A stretch of 64,000 bases of DNA, taken from assembly GCF_947179165.1 (NCBI RefSeq), contig NC_077240.1, positions 48,730,501 through 48,794,500 on the forward strand, in the 5' to 3' direction. How positions within the stretch are numbered: the first letter of the stretch is position 1; each line of letters begins with the position of its first letter. Below are positions 31,812 to 43,652 of this stretch, in pieces. Both the position numbers and the translations under genes were made by a program. The stretch comes from Solanum dulcamara (taxonomy: Eukaryota > Streptophyta > Magnoliopsida > Solanales > Solanaceae). Under the pieces are notes generated by a model. It had not been told where the DNA came from and made no database searches. It saw only the letters and a program-made list of their open reading frames with translations.

Positions 31812-33799
31812 TGTAACATCCCTCAAAATAAATGCCCATAAAATACCTTAAGAATGCCTTGGGAATATGCCGCTCATGTAACATATTATTCTTAATCTTT
31901 TTGAAAAATTTGAGTTCAGAATATCGATCAGGGGGTCAAAACCTGGGGGGGATAGTCTCGGTGGATTTTTAGGATCCGTAGATCGGAAGAAATATTTTTA
32001 AAGAATCCACAAAATAGTGTGGTCCATGATAGGACCACGTCGCAGACCTGGGGATAGTTTCTGACTGAGTTAGTCGCGATAGGTCCGCATCGCGGACCTG
32101 GGAAGGTTTCTTGGCCGAATTTAGTTCTTTTTTTAAGGGCATTTTAGACTTTTTCCAAATTATTAGTTAATAAACCTAGACGTTTTTAGGACCTAATTCA
32201 ACTCTATAAATTAAACTAAACTTCTAATTCTATTCATTCTTCTACAATTCATATATTAAATATTTCTCTCTCTATAAAAAGGCTCTCAAGGGTTTCCATT
32301 AAAGAAATCAAGCAAATTCACTCAATTTCTCCATCAAAATTCTCAAGTTCTTCCAAATTAATTGGTGTTCTCACTCAAGATATGTGGGTATTGATTCATG
32401 GATCCTTTCATCCATGAAGCCCAATCAGTTTCTCAAGGTTTTCTATCAAATTAAAGTAAGGTGTTTTATGGGTTTTGTGATCTCTATTCCAATTGCATGA
32501 ATTTTGATTTAAAATATGATAATGAGTCTATTTTGATGTAAATTGATGGTTATTGAATTAAATTAAAGATTTTTTTCATAAATTCTCCTATTTTGATTTC
32601 TAGGGTTCATGATGTAAAATATGGGTATTTTTAATTATACTTTCTAATGATATTATCTATATGAATTATGTATGGACTAAAAGAAAGTTTATGATCATGC
32701 ATGTTTTCAAATCAATTACATAATTTTTCAAGTCAATTGATCATGCATTCATGTCATACCCTAATTTCAAGTACAAGCTATGGTTATGAATTTTCAAAGT
32801 ATGAATTATGACTATGTATTTCCAATATGATCATGAATTATAAGTATGTTTCAAATTATGGTTTTTCATGCAAGTTATGAAGTAACGCGACCTAAGGCCT
32901 AACATTATGAATTATGCAAATATGATTGTAATGATGAAAGGGCAATTCTCACATTACAAGTATGTTATGCAAATGAGCTACTCTATGATTTTAAACCTAT
33001 GATCATGACTATGATATATGAAATTATGATCTTATGTTATGTATATATTCCGTGGGATTTGACTTAGCACTGAATGTGGACTTGAGGTGAGGGCTCAAAG
33101 CAAGGGGTCCTTATATAAAGTCTCTTGTCTCATAACTACGTGCCACCGTAGGATTACCTTTATGGCCTAGCTAGTGGATCCACAAATAGCACATGTTCAT
33201 GATTAGGAGTCTATCTTGGCAAAGTAGCCTCTTCCTTCTCGATGTGGGTATCATCGGATTCCATGTTATAGCTCGCATGGTCTTAATTTCGGTTATGGTT
33301 CCTATCCCACATATGTATGATCTATCAAGTATGTTATGATTTGGAACTTATGTTTTTAAATTCTTTGGTCAATATGATTTTCTCATGATTTATGTATTCC
33401 AACTTATCATGTATTTTACTTGACCTTTGCAATCCATGATTTATGTTGCATGTCACACCCTCATACTTAGTACATTCCAATGTACTAATGCATACTTAAA
33501 GCCTACATTGTCTCATAATATAGGGGTTAAGGTTGAAGATCCTAATCGTCTACGTAACTATTAGGCGTTCCTATCCAAAGGTGTTGTGGTGAGTCCTCAT
33601 TGACCGGGGACTAATTTCAAGTTGGTTTCTATTCTCTTTTCAAAAGACTTTTGCTTATGTTGTATATTGAGGGTGAGCTACGGACATGTATTAGCCCACA
33701 TCCATACTCATGTTTAGAGGCATCTAGTTGGACATATATTTGAGTCTATGTTGTCATAAGATATTTTCAGATTTCTATTCATGGTTTAGACTCTCTTAC
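31812..33799 (+). repeat. 3' LTR of element K, 3' end missing
   Basis: Starts TGTAACATCCCTC and follows the 5' LTR until TTTAGACTCTCTTA near 33799. The last ~125 bp are replaced by fragment J. It has a small insertion relative to the 5' copy near 33340-33370 and the same palindromic module at 33461-33490. Confidence 0.9.
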
Positions 33800-34650
33800 T
33801 CATGTTTCCTGTACTACTTGATTGCTGGCTACTCTGGCCTTACTCATTGTAGTGTTTGCCTCCTCTTTATGGGCTATATTGTCCTTGGCCTTAGTGCTAG
33901 TTCTGTTGATTTCCACCCTAGATAAGGTAGGATGGTTCCTCTAATTAGGGTTGTAAGTGTTGCCATAATTTTGCTGGCCTCTACCCCTCTGTGCATTCCC
34001 TATAAAATTTACCGATTCAGGATTTGCACCACAATATTCTGACGTGTGTTCACTGCATCTACTTCAAGTATACCTGCCTGCTTTTGGTCAATAGGCCTAG
34101 AGTTTCCTCTATTCCATTCTGAATTTCCTTGAGATGTACGGTTCATCAATATGTAGAGCTCATCATATGTTTTCTCGAAAGCTTGTCCACCTTCAGCTGA
34201 ATCAAGAAGAATTTTTAGGTTGAGTTTCAACCCTTCAATGAAGGTATGGAAAAACACCTCATTAGCTTGGTCATGATAAGGAAAGCTAATGAGTAGAGAT
34301 TTGAACCTGTCCCAGGCTTGTTATAAATTTTCACCCGACTTTTGTTTAAAGCTTAGAATCTTAGCTCTTAGCTTTGTTGTCTTTCCCGAAGGAAAGAACC
34401 TAATCAAGAATTCGCGGGCAAAATTGTTCCATGTAGTTATGGAATTGGGTGGTTATGACTTCAACCACGTTCTAGCCTCCCCCACTAGAGAGAAAGAAAA
34501 TAAGGACAACCTCGCATAATTAGGAGACACTCCAGTTGGGATGTAAGTATTGCTAATTTCCAGAAAGTTCTGAATGTGGACTTGGGGTTCTTCATGAAGA
34601 AACCTCGTGAACTTCCCATTACTATGCAACAGCTGCACCATGTTCTATTT
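33800..34650 (-). pseudogene. gag: gag fragment of Athila-like element J
   Basis: 34453-34641 encodes VHIQNFLEISNTYIPTGVSP and ARLSLFSFSLVGEARTWLKS, and 34009-34257 encodes FHTFIEGLKLNLKILLDSAE, GGQAFEKTYDELYILMNRTS and QGNSEWN. These are hallmarks of the large gag of Athila/Tat-type plant elements and differ from the Tekay-type gags here. The piece between the two (34258-34452) is in another frame. Left of 34009, asparagine-rich text continues to about 33800 with stops. Confidence 0.8.
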
Positions 34651-34998
34651 CAGTTCAAATCTTCCTCCAGCTAGCAGTTTCTGAATGCTGGAGGTGATAT
34701 TTGGTGTGAATGGGACTGCCACATAACGTACTTTCCTAGATGCCATTTCCACAGGGACCTCTAGTGGCACTTCATTAGTATCACCCAAGTTTACCTGTGG
34801 TACTAGATATAGAGCAGCAGCTCTCTTTCTTTGCTAATGTAGAAATCTCTCAAGTTCAGCTAGCGGCTCAACAATATTTCCACTTCTGTCTAGTGTGCCT
34901 TTGTGATTTTCCCTTCAAGAAATCATAAGATCTAGTTGTTAAGATTGACACTAACAACTAAGAAGCATTGAAAATAAATAATTGCCAAATTTAAAATT
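34651..34998 (-). other. gag N-terminal region and leader of J
   Basis: Minus-strand sequence between primer site and gag. No long frame; a decayed gag N terminus is likely. Confidence 0.4.
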
Positions 34999-35014
34999 CT
35001 CGGCAACAGTGCCA
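34999..35014 (-). other. Primer binding site of J, tRNA-Asp type
   Basis: The minus strand reads TGGCACTGTTGCCGAG, close to the TGGCGCCGTTGCCGGGG-type primer site of Athila-like elements. It is adjacent to the LTR. Confidence 0.7.
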
Positions 35015-35020
35015 AAAACT

Positions 35021-35945
35021 TATTGCCACCTGAGCATACGCAAGTGTACGTGGTCTTACAAGTAATAAAGTGGCTCCTTTCATAACCAAATTGTCAAACC
35101 CAAAGGACTTTAATCAGGCACAAGTAATGTTTCCAATTGACTAAATTATTCGTGTGTTGCAAAAAGGTTGATTTCAATTATATTGTCTACTAAGTTATTA
35201 AAACTACAATTAAGAAACAGTTCAGAAATTTAATGAGTTGTTACCAATTGACTAAATAATTCCAGGGTTGTAGCACTTGCAGATTTCACGTCTAACACAT
35301 TTTACTCTGGCATTTAATGGGTCATTCAATTACTGATTTATAGGGTTGATTTTACAATTATGGTCTCCCGACCTCTAATTGCCTACCTCTGTTGATAGCC
35401 TAACTATATCGTCCAGCAGGGATAGGCATGAACCAACATAGATGCATAAATCCTATCATCCTGTTTATTTACCAAGTATGGTGAATAGGTATGTGTCACG
35501 GACATCCTATACACAAATCATCGTAGGCAATTCTAGATCAAACATACTTTTTATATTCTAGTGTTCTATCTCCTTTCTGTCTTCCAAGTTCTGGGTAGAC
35601 AACAAATGTATTTTAATGGTGATCAAACATTAAAATAGTATAAATGAGAAAGTAAGAGCATTTTATGAAAGACACAATTTTCAACAAAAGTAAACTATAT
35701 TAAAACCTTCATCTTATGGCTACAACCCCAGAACAAGGGAATCTAGACACTCATAATGTTTGAAAGAATCCAAAACATAATTAATAGCACAAAGAATCAA
35801 CTTACAAATGAAAGAGAAGAAGAAATAAGACCCAAGGAGAGTTCTTCTTTCATCTTCCTTTCTTCAAAACCTTAATTAAAAACTAAATGTTTTAAAATAA
35901 AAAAATGAGTGGACTATTTATAGCCTTGACCTTTTGGGCCCTTCA
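35021..35945 (-). repeat. LTR of J, probably lacking most of U3
   Basis: Starts beside the primer site. A TATA box (CTATAAATA on the minus strand, 35915-35923) lies only ~25 bp from the right end, so most of U3 appears lost. The right boundary is approximate, set by where gag sense of element I begins. Confidence 0.6.
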
Positions 35946-36433
35946 GAATTGCCACTGCCTGGCGCTGCATGGTTGTTAACTGAGCCAACATATAAAATAC
36001 ACTAATGAATTCCTTATCTATAGAAGTAGGAAGAGTTGGAGGTGATGATGGAGGTTCTTTAGGTCTCCTAATGTAAAAGTGATGCCAGGGTGGGGTAAAG
36101 ATGTCTCCCCTGCTTCCTCTAGCAAAACGACCCCGACAGGTAGTACTATGCTCGTACCCTTACCTATGGGTGCATCTGAATTTTGGCCAACTGCTATCTA
36201 ATAGGTCACTAGCATTTCTCTTTCCGTACAAGGAAAATAAAAACATTAAGTCGAACAACTCAATCCTTATGACTAGCTCTATAACACGATTTGAGTAGAA
36301 AACGGGTAACGTTCCTCATTAATGCTAGTAGCTTCTTGCTTATATAATGTGGTGCACAATAGATTTATAAATAAGACTGTACAAGACATGGCTTGCAAAC
36401 TCCCTAGGATATGATGCTACTTTGATACCCATT
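35946..36433 (-). pseudogene. gag: gag start, leader and primer site of element I
   Basis: On the minus strand, R/P-rich text and a stretch ending in FISVFYMLAQLTTMQ correspond to the gag N terminus of H (AIAMLTQLVAAR). The leader at about 36250-36400 matches that of H in wording (GTGGTGCACAA...AATAAGACTGTACAAGACATGGC). A decayed primer complement TTTGATACCCA lies at 36421-36431. The remainder of gag is cut by J. The LTR that should follow is at 45813, beyond H. Confidence 0.7.
36429..36433. repeat. Left target-site duplication of element H (CCATT)
   Basis: Identical to 45808-45812. Confidence 0.93.
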
Positions 36434-38588
36434 TGTCACGCCCCGAGAAGGTACCCTAGGCGTGGCCGGCACTCAGAAACCATTTCTGACTTCTGAGAGA
36501 ACCACTTGGTCTCATTTCTTATTTATTCATGAGCGGAAGACTTAAGAATACTAATGTGGTCTTGTCATAATCAAAGGAAAAATAGATAATTATTAGAAGA
36601 AGTAGTTTCTAAGGAGAACTACTCCGATTACATCATCAGACTCTGTCTATGAAGCCTCTAATACTCTTAGATGGTGCCAATGACATGTCCATGGCTACCT
36701 CAAAAGAAACATCACACTCAACAATAATAAAAGGATAAGGAGTTCCTTCGAATACAAGAAGGACTCACCAAATAGCTGAAAAGAAATGATCTTCAACGAT
36801 GCGCCTGTTGAGGATCTCTAACACCTGTATCTGCATCATAAAACGATGCAGGTCGAATGACGTCAGTACGTGGAATGTACGAGTATGTAAAATGGCAGGA
36901 AGGTAAGGATAGATATCAAGATACTCCTCTCAATAAAACTCAGCTCAGAACTCAACATCATCTCAACATGAATATGTAATGCAAGTTTAAAATATAATAA
37001 TAAAAATAATAGTAATAAGCAATGCTTACTCAGTTGGGAGTTTTTCTAACCGACAACCATCACTTATGAGCTAGCGATGATACAACGAAGCGATGTCGTT
37101 GCCACATCCATCCAATACCTTGCCAGGGTAAAGGACATCACCATCTTGGATCCATTCATCAAAGTCCTCTTTTTGGGACTTAAGAGGCATAGCCTCCATC
37201 CTACGCTGGCTACGTAGTTCTGGGGTTTGAGTCAATTAAACTCTTACCCAACTCGGTGCTCAATACTACTCCCAAAATATGTGCTCATATTAAACTCATC
37301 ATCTAGTCTCATTGGACTTTAATTTAAATCATCAAACTCATCTCATTTCATGTTCATCAATCATTATACTTCCAAAAACATCATTTACATCTCATCAAAA
37401 CATCTTGCTCAAAATATCATTTTCTCAAATTCATTCAAATTCAACTCTTTTACTCTTTCAAAACTCAATAAAATACATATATAGTATTAATTCATATAAC
37501 TCTCTTTTTATCAATAAAAATAATAAAAAGCCAACATCTTTACTCAAAACATATGTAAAAATATTCATGAACATCAAATCAATTAGAATTCATGGGAAAG
37601 AAGCCATGACCAATAATTCCAATAATATGAGAGATAACAATAATAATAATATTAATGCATAAATATATCAAACTCAATAGAAGAAGAATTAATTCATCTA
37701 GAATTCAAGATTTGAATAAAACTCAACTATAACTCAATTATAATAAATTTAAATATTGGGCGCATGGACGAACTCAATCCAATGCTATGAAAGCCTTACA
37801 TACCTTAAATCCGAAGGTTTACTCCGAATTGGAATACTCTTGGATCCCTAGCCTTTTCTTCTCGCCGGAGCGTTTTGTGTACTACCCGGAGTATAAGAAT
37901 AACCGGAGTAGTATTTTTATACTACTAAAACTAAAACTATATTTGAGAAGAAGTATATAGAGAGAAGAAATGCTTAGGAAAGCTTGATGAATAAAATGAG
38001 GAAATAAGGTGGATATTTATAGGTGGGAAAGAGGGACCTAACAATAAATAAAATAATTATAAAGAAAAATCTGAAAATTTAATGGAATATATTGATGTCA
38101 TGGATGATGTTAAATGGAGGACAATTTATGTCATGCATGATGTCAAATGCATCTAGATGTTTCCATGGTAGGTAAGATGAGTTCTTTTTAACAGAATACT
38201 CATTTTCGAAGCTACGTTTGAATAAGATAAATTCCTTATTAGGATTTGGTTTCTTCATAAGAATTGTAGATATGGAAGTCTAGTTTCATATAGTTCAAGA
38301 ATCAACCAATTTGGAGCAACCTACAGTGAGATATGAATTTTCTTCTATCAACACTCAATTTCGTCACAGCACTATATCTTGCAAAGATTAATTTATTTGA
38401 CCTACGTATACTCCGAATTTGAAGTTATGTTCTTCATGAAAGTTGTAGGTAAGGATGTTGTGATTACCCAGAAATTTGAATCACCTAATTTGGACCAACC
38501 TATGAAAAGTTATGCCCAAAATACAGATGCTGTATTATTTTTGTCGAGAATTGAAATACCGACATACAACATTTTAGGGGTTGTTACA
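36434..38588 (-). repeat. 3' LTR of element H (2155 bp)
   Basis: Runs from TGTCACGCCCCGAG to GGGGTTGTTACA. Contains a stem-loop CTGCATC..GATGCAG with GTCAGTACG..GTACGAGTATG at 36832-36890 and a TATA box (minus-strand CTATAAATA) at 38014-38022, 567 bp from the U3 start. The 116-codon N/S/I-rich frame at 37312-37662 lies wholly inside the LTR and is low-complexity. Confidence 0.96.
38014..38022 (-). promoter_or_regulatory. TATA box, H 3' LTR
   Basis: CTATAAATA on the minus strand; the 5' LTR copy at 45233-45241 would drive H. Confidence 0.6.
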
Positions 38589-38604
38589 ATATCTCCCCCT
38601 TGGG
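38589..38604 (-). other. Polypurine tract of element H
   Basis: AAGGGGGAGATAT on the minus strand, directly before the LTR start TGTAACAACCCC. Confidence 0.9.
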
Positions 38605-38718
38605 ATCATTCGTCCTCGAATGAAGATGAAAATAGGAGACATAAAGAATGAATATCATCAATACATCAACTCCGATACTCAAATGGTTAATGACTCAAAC
38701 TCAAGAATAAACATCGAC

Positions 38719-40185
38719 TCAAAGGTAGAAGTAAGGAATATTACCTTGAATATCGTCATCAGAAGGCATAAATAGATGAGGATAGTTAGCCTTCATATCT
38801 TCTTCAGCTTCCCATGTAGCCTCTTCAACAAATTGATTTCGCCATAGGACTTTGACAGATGCCACTTCCTTAGTTCTTAATTTGCGAACCTGACGATCAA
38901 GAATTTGAACTGGAATCTCTTCATAACTCAAACTCTCTTTCACCCCAATGCTCTCAGCTGGGACAACAAGTGAAGGATCTCTCAAACACTTCTTAAGCAT
39001 AGAGATGTGAAACACGGGATGAATAGCAGCTAATTCTGGAGGCAACTCCAATTCATAGGCTACGTTACCTACCCTCCTCATAATCTGATAAGGACCAATG
39101 TAGCGGGGACTAAGCTTCCCTTTCTTTCCAAATCTCATCACACCCTTCATGGGTGAAACTTTCAAGTATACCCAATCGTACACTTCGAACTCTAAATCTC
39201 TTCTTCTAACATAAGTGTAGGATTTTTGGCGACTTTGAGCAGTCCTCAACCTCTCTTGTATGGTTTTCACCTTCTCCATAGCTTGGTGAACCATGTCTGG
39301 TCCAATCAACTCAGCTTCACCAACTTCAAACCAACCAATTGGTGATCTACATCTCCTCCCATACAGAGCTTCATAAGGAGCCATTTGAATACTCGAATGG
39401 AAACTATTATTGTATGCAAACTCAATAAGAGGTAAATGATCATCCCAATTACCTTTGAAGTCAATGACACAGGCTCTTAACATATCCTCCAAAGTCTGTA
39501 TCGTACGCTCTGCCTGGCCATCTGTTTGCGGATGAAAAGCAGTACTAAGGTTCACTCTTGAACCCAAGCCCTTCTGAAATGACTTCCAAAACTGAGCAGT
39601 AAATTGAGCTCCCCTATCAGAGATGATAGACAAAGGAACTCCATGCAGTCTAACAATCTCTCTAAGATACAGTTTGGCATAATCCTCTGCAGTGTTCGTA
39701 GTCTTAACCGGCAAGAAATGGGCCGATTTGGTCATCCTATCCACAATCACCCAAATAGAGTCATGTTGTTTGCGGGTTCGTGGTAAACCGGTAATGAAGT
39801 CCATATTGATCATTTCCCACTTCCATTCCGGTATCTCTATATTCTGAGCCACTCCACAAGGCCTTTGGTGCTCAACTTTAACTTGTTGGCAATTTGGGCA
39901 CTTGGACACAAACTCTGCTATATCTCTCTTCATTCCACTCCACCAGTATACTTCTCTCAAGTCATGATACATCTTTGTTGAACCTAGATGGATGGAATAC
40001 TTAGAATTATGGGCTTCTTTCATGATTCTCTCCCTAATACCATCAACACTTGGAACACATAATCTTTCTTGATATCTCAACACTCCATCTCCCCCTTTGG
40101 TAAAAGCCATTACCTTCTGCTTGTGAACCTCATCCTTCAGTTGAAGAAGAATAGGGTCCTGATCTTGCTTTTCTTTCACCTGCAA
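38719..40185 (-). CDS. pol: Integrase with chromodomain-like tail, element H (second pol frame)
   Basis: A 488-codon frame. The zinc-binding domain has His59, His66, Cys96 and Cys99 (SKCPNCQ). The catalytic triad is Asp129 (INMDF), Asp190 (ISDRG) and Glu226 (GQAERT), spaced D-35-[12 protein letters not shown] follows, then the GPY/F-type module ([13 protein letters not shown], about 356-368), [10 protein letters not shown], and a chromodomain-like end (about 424-472, [19 protein letters not shown]). It would insert element DNA and may steer it to heterochromatin, as known for chromoviruses. The first ~20 codons overlap the preceding frame, and the natural product is one polyprotein, so this frame has no true start of its own. 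Confidence 0.95.
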   Translation of the reverse strand: MQVKEKQDQDPILLQLKDEVHKQKVMAFTKGGDGVLRYQERLCVPSVDGIRERIMKEAHNSKYSIHLGSTKMYHDLREVYWWSGMKRDIAEFVSKCPNCQQVKVEHQRPCGVAQNIEIPEWKWEMINMDFITGLPRTRKQHDSIWVIVDRMTKSAHFLPVKTTNTAEDYAKLYLREIVRLHGVPLSIISDRGAQFTAQFWKSFQKGLGSRVNLSTAFHPQTDGQAERTIQTLEDMLRACVIDFKGNWDDHLPLIEFAYNNSFHSSIQMAPYEALYGRRCRSPIGWFEVGEAELIGPDMVHQAMEKVKTIQERLRTAQSRQKSYTYVRRRDLEFEVYDWVYLKVSPMKGVMRFGKKGKLSPRYIGPYQIMRRVGNVAYELELPPELAAIHPVFHISMLKKCLRDPSLVVPAESIGVKESLSYEEIPVQILDRQVRKLRTKEVASVKVLWRNQFVEEATWEAEEDMKANYPHLFMPSDDDIQGNIPYFYL

Positions 40186-43102
40186 CTAGAGATGATTCGG
40201 CTCCATTTCGTACTATTGTACCACCCTCACTAGAGTCAATAAGTTGAACTCCCAAACGCGCAAGTCTATGCACTTCCTTTGCCAACTCCTTCTTTTCCTC
40301 TTCCACATGAGTTGTACTTCCCATAGATAACCTGCTAAGAGCATCAGCAACTACATTTGCTTTACCTGGGTGGTAGAGAATGCTCATGTCATAATCCTTG
40401 AGCAACTCTAGCCATCTCCTTTGCCTCAAATTCAGCTCCTTCTGGCTAAATACATACTGCAAGCTCTTATGGTCTGTGAACACATCCACATGTACACCAT
40501 AAAGATAGTGACGCCAAATCTTAAGAGCAAATACCACAGCTGCCAACTCAAGGTCATGAGTGGGGTAGTTCCTCTCATGAGTCTTAAGCTGCCTGGAGGC
40601 ATAGGCAATGACCTTACCTTTCTGCATCAATACACATCCCAACCCAACTCTTGAAGCATCACAATAGATTACAAAACCATCCATTCCTTCGGGTAGGGAT
40701 AGTACTGGAGCAGTAGTCAATCTAGCTTTCAACTCTTGAAAACTTTTCTCACAAGCATCAGACCATTGAAACTTAGCCTTCTTCTGAGTCAGCTTAGTCA
40801 ATGGTGAGGATATGGATGAAAATCCCTCAACAAACCTCCTGTAGTAACCAGCCAAACCTAAGAAACTCCTTATGTCGGTTGGAGAGGTAGGTCGGGGCCA
40901 GTGCTTAACTGCCTCAATCTTTTGAGTATCAACTTGGATTCCATCCCCAGATATAATATGACCTAGGAATGCTACAGACTCAAGCCAAAACTCACACTTT
41001 GAAAACTTAGCATACAACTCCTTCTCCTTAAGAGTTTGAAGGACAATCCTAAGGTGATTAGCATGCTCACTCTTACTTCTAGAGTAGACCAAAATATCAT
41101 CGATGAAGACAATTACAAACGTATCTAGGTATGGCTTGAATACTCGGTTCATGAGGTCCATAAAAGCTGCTGGAGCATTTGTCAATCCAAAGGACATAAC
41201 AAGAAACTCAAAATGACCATAGCGGGTTCGAAAAGCCGTCTTCGGGATGTCACATTCTCTCACTTTCAACTGGTGATAGCCTGATCTGAGGTCTATCTTA
41301 GAGAAACATGTGGCACCCTGAAGTTGGTCAAATAAATCATCTATTCTGGGGAGAGGGTACTTGTTTTTAATGGTGACCTTGTTTAGTTGTCGGTAATCAA
41401 TGCACATTCTAAGGGACCCATCTTTCTTTCGCACGAATAGGACAGGAGCGCCCCAGGGTGAGACACTTGGCCTAATAAACCCCTTATCTAGGAGGTCTTT
41501 CAGTTGTTCTTTCAACTCAGCAGGAGCCATCCTATAAGGAGGAATGGAGATAGGTTGTGTATCAGGAAGGATATCAATACCAAAGTTTATCTCTCTATCA
41601 AGAGGAATTCCGGGTAGATCCTCAGGAAAGACTTCAGGAAACTCATTCACAATGGGAACTGACTCAAGAGATGGAGTCTGATCATTAATATTTTTGACTC
41701 GAACTATATGATATATACATCCCTTAGAGATTAATTTTCTGGCCTTAAGGTAGGAAATAAATTTACCCCTAGGCACTACAGAATTCCCCTTCCACTCTAA
41801 GATAGGCTCGTTTGGAAATTGAAACTTGACAATTTGGGTCCTACAATCAACCGAAGCATAACAAGAATAAAGCCAGTCCATACCAAGAATCACATCAAAA
41901 TCAACCATGTCCAACTCAACTAAGTCAGCCATGGTATCCCTATGATAGATTGACACAGTACAATTTCTATAGACCCTCTCAGCTAAGATAGAATCACCAA
42001 CAGGAGTAGACACACTGAAAGTCTCAAGAAGACACTCAGGAAGGATCTCAAATTTACTATCCAAGTAAGGAGTCACAAAAGATAATGTAGCACCCGGATC
42101 AAGTAATGCATACACATCAAAAGAAAGGACTCGAAGCATACCAATAACAATATCGGGTGCATTTTCTTGGTCTTGGCGACTACCCATAGCATACAGACGG
42201 TTGGTTCCCCCACCTGCACTTGAAGCTGCACCTCTATGATTACCTCTATTCTGTGGAGCTGCAGAAGAAAACTGAGCTCTACTACTTCCATCTCCCTGCC
42301 TTTTTGAAGGACACTCATTCTGGAAGTGACCTATCTTTCCACATCCGTAGAAAGCATTGGTGCCCACACGACACTCTACCAAATGGAGCCTTCCACATCT
42401 AGCATATGGTGGTTTCCCTCTAGAACCTTGAGCCATACTTAATTGGGATTGAGAACCTTGAGATTGGAAGTTTTGGTGACTTAGAGATCTTTGATCATAC
42501 CTGGTATTAGGTGTAAAAGTATTTGTTGGGGAAGGTGCATAATTGGAAGACCTTTTCTGAAAGAAAGACTTGTTACCCTTCCCTTGCTTCTGCTCATTCT
42601 CATGCCCAGCATACTTAGCCTTCTTGCTTAGGTGTTCTTCTCGATCCTTTTTCTTATCATCCTCAACCTGCTGAGCATACACCATCAATCTAGAAAAATC
42701 CATGTCAGAAATCATTAGCATTGCCTTACATTCTTTCTTTACATGTTTGCCTAGGCCAGAGACAAACTTCCTCATCTTAGACCTCATATGGGGAATCATT
42801 TCTGGGGCATATTTGGACAATTGAATAAACTTCAAACTATATTCTTTCACAGTCATACTCTCTTGCTTGAGGTTCACAAACTCCTCAATTTTTGCTTCAC
42901 GTAGCTCTTGGGGAAAAAAGTTATCAAGAAATGCTCTTTCAAACTCATCCCAAAGAGCAGGCTCTGCATCTTCACCTCTACTTTCTTCCCACTGGTTATA
43001 CCAGACATTTGCGACATCCTTGAGTTGATAAGACACCAACTCAACACCCTCAATCTCTGTAGCATGCATCGCTTTTAGTATCTTCCACATCTCATCAATG
43101 AA
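40130..43102 (-). CDS. pol: gag-protease-RT-RNase H frame of element H
   Basis: 986 codons from the first Met (43090). Capsid-like gag is at residues 1-120 ([28 protein letters not shown]). A zinc knuckle at 247-260 reads [14 protein letters not shown], with Phe where the first Cys is expected. The protease active site DPGAT is at 331-335 and ILGMDWL at 401-407. RT has Asp600 (FSKIDLRSG) and FIDDILVYS with Asp664/665. RNase H has the set Asp811, Glu848, Asp873, Asp916. The frame runs into a shift after residue ~970, in the linker to integrase, and ends at 40130. It shares a frame with the upstream gag piece, from which a stop separates it. Confidence 0.95.
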   Translation of the reverse strand, partial: FIDEMWKILKAMHATEIEGVELVSYQLKDVANVWYNQWEESRGEDAEPALWDEFERAFLDNFFPQELREAKIEEFVNLKQESMTVKEYSLKFIQLSKYAPEMIPHMRSKMRKFVSGLGKHVKKECKAMLMISDMDFSRLMVYAQQVEDDKKKDREEHLSKKAKYAGHENEQKQGKGNKSFFQKRSSNYAPSPTNTFTPNTRYDQRSLSHQNFQSQGSQSQLSMAQGSRGKPPYARCGRLHLVECRVGTNAFYGCGKIGHFQNECPSKRQGDGSSRAQFSSAAPQNRGNHRGAASSAGGGTNRLYAMGSRQDQENAPDIVIGMLRVLSFDVYALLDPGATLSFVTPYLDSKFEILPECLLETFSVSTPVGDSILAERVYRNCTVSIYHRDTMADLVELDMVDFDVILGMDWLYSCYASVDCRTQIVKFQFPNEPILEWKGNSVVPRGKFISYLKARKLISKGCIYHIVRVKNINDQTPSLESVPIVNEFPEVFPEDLPGIPLDREINFGIDILPDTQPISIPPYRMAPAELKEQLKDLLDKGFIRPSVSPWGAPVLFVRKKDGSLRMCIDYRQLNKVTIKNKYPLPRIDDLFDQLQGATCFSKIDLRSGYHQLKVRECDIPKTAFRTRYGHFEFLVMSFGLTNAPAAFMDLMNRVFKPYLDTFVIVFIDDILVYSRSKSEHANHLRIVLQTLKEKELYAKFSKCEFWLESVAFLGHIISGDGIQVDTQKIEAVKHWPRPTSPTDIRSFLGLAGYYRRFVEGFSSISSPLTKLTQKKAKFQWSDACEKSFQELKARLTTAPVLSLPEGMDGFVIYCDASRVGLGCVLMQKGKVIAYASRQLKTHERNYPTHDLELAAVVFALKIWRHYLYGVHVDVFTDHKSLQYVFSQKELNLRQRRWLELLKDYDMSILYHPGKANVVADALSRLSMGSTTHVEEEKKELAKEVHRLARLGVQLIDSSEGGTIVRNGAESSLVAGERKARSGPYSSSTEG

Positions 43103-43105
43103 ATT

Positions 43106-43456
43106 TTAGGGGTCTTCATCAACGTTAGAACCCGTGAAGACCGGTGGATTCATTCTCAGAAAATCTCTGATCCTCGTGGCAGCAGACGGCTCTTGATAAC
43201 TAGAGCTAGGAGTTGGTGAACTCTGGCTACTATTTCGAGCAGCCACCAACTGGGTGAGCATAGCAATCGCTCCTCGAAAATCATCCTCAGAAGTAGGAGT
43301 GGTCTGAACAGTAGGTACTTGGGGTACCTCAGTAGACCTTGCAGGTCGGCCCCTAGTTCTCCGTGGAGGCATCACTGACTGTGGAACCTCAGTGCTGGGA
43401 GCGTTCCTCTGACTAGCTGAACGTTTAGGAGGCATGTCTAAAACGTGTAAACGCAC
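43106..43456 (-). CDS. gag: gag N-terminal piece of element H, ended by an internal stop
   Basis: 116 codons; the likely true start is the second Met (43435, MPPKRSASQRN). R/P-rich N terminus, AIAMLTQLVAAR, then RDFLRMNPPVFTGSN and a TAA at 43103-43105, right where the capsid region should run on. The following frame continues in the same phase. The full gag-pol would start here. With the stop in place, only a short gag fragment is expected unless the stop is read through. Confidence 0.9.
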   Translation of the reverse strand: MRLHVLDMPPKRSASQRNAPSTEVPQSVMPPRRTRGRPARSTEVPQVPTVQTTPTSEDDFRGAIAMLTQLVAARNSSQSSPTPSSSYQEPSAATRIRDFLRMNPPVFTGSNVDEDP

Positions 43457-43637
43457 GAATTAGAAAGAAAGCTTTTATAGAGTTAAACTCTATCGCACGA
43501 ACTCAGATTATGAAAGAAGTGAAATAATTCCTAATGTCCTATAGCTTCCTGATTATAAGTGTGGTGCACGACACACCTATAAACAAGACTCTACTAGACA
43601 CGGCTTCATAGACACCCTAGGACTCTTGAACTCTGGG

Positions 43638-43652
43638 CTCTGATACCAAGTT
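43638..43652 (-). other. Primer binding site of element H (initiator tRNA-Met)
   Basis: CTCTGATACCA at 43638-43648 equals the plant initiator tRNA-Met 3' end; four bases separate it from the LTR. Confidence 0.93.

Larger units (their letters stand above)
27402..33799 (+). mobile_element. Element K: internally deleted gypsy retrotransposon
   Basis: A 2073-bp 5' LTR, tRNA-Met primer site, gag, a scrap of protease, a non-coding segment, the integrase tail, a polypurine tract and a 3' LTR lacking its last ~125 bp. RT, RNase H and the integrase core are missing, leaving an interior of only 2337 bp. The 3' LTR is cut at about 33799 by fragment J, so no target duplication can be tested. The 5' LTR starts with TA instead of TG. 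Confidence 0.88.
33800..35945 (-). mobile_element. Fragment J: Athila-like gypsy element, truncated at both ends
   Basis: A partial LTR, a tRNA-Asp-type primer site, leader and the first part of gag, reading on the minus strand. It joins the cut K LTR on the left and the cut gag of I on the right. No target duplication was found. Confidence 0.75.

Noticed and set aside
37312..37662. 116-codon frame repeated at 44531-44881, possible small gene
   Set aside because: It lies wholly inside both LTRs of H, is N/S/I-rich low-complexity sequence and has no recognisable domain; the repetition is due to the LTR pair.
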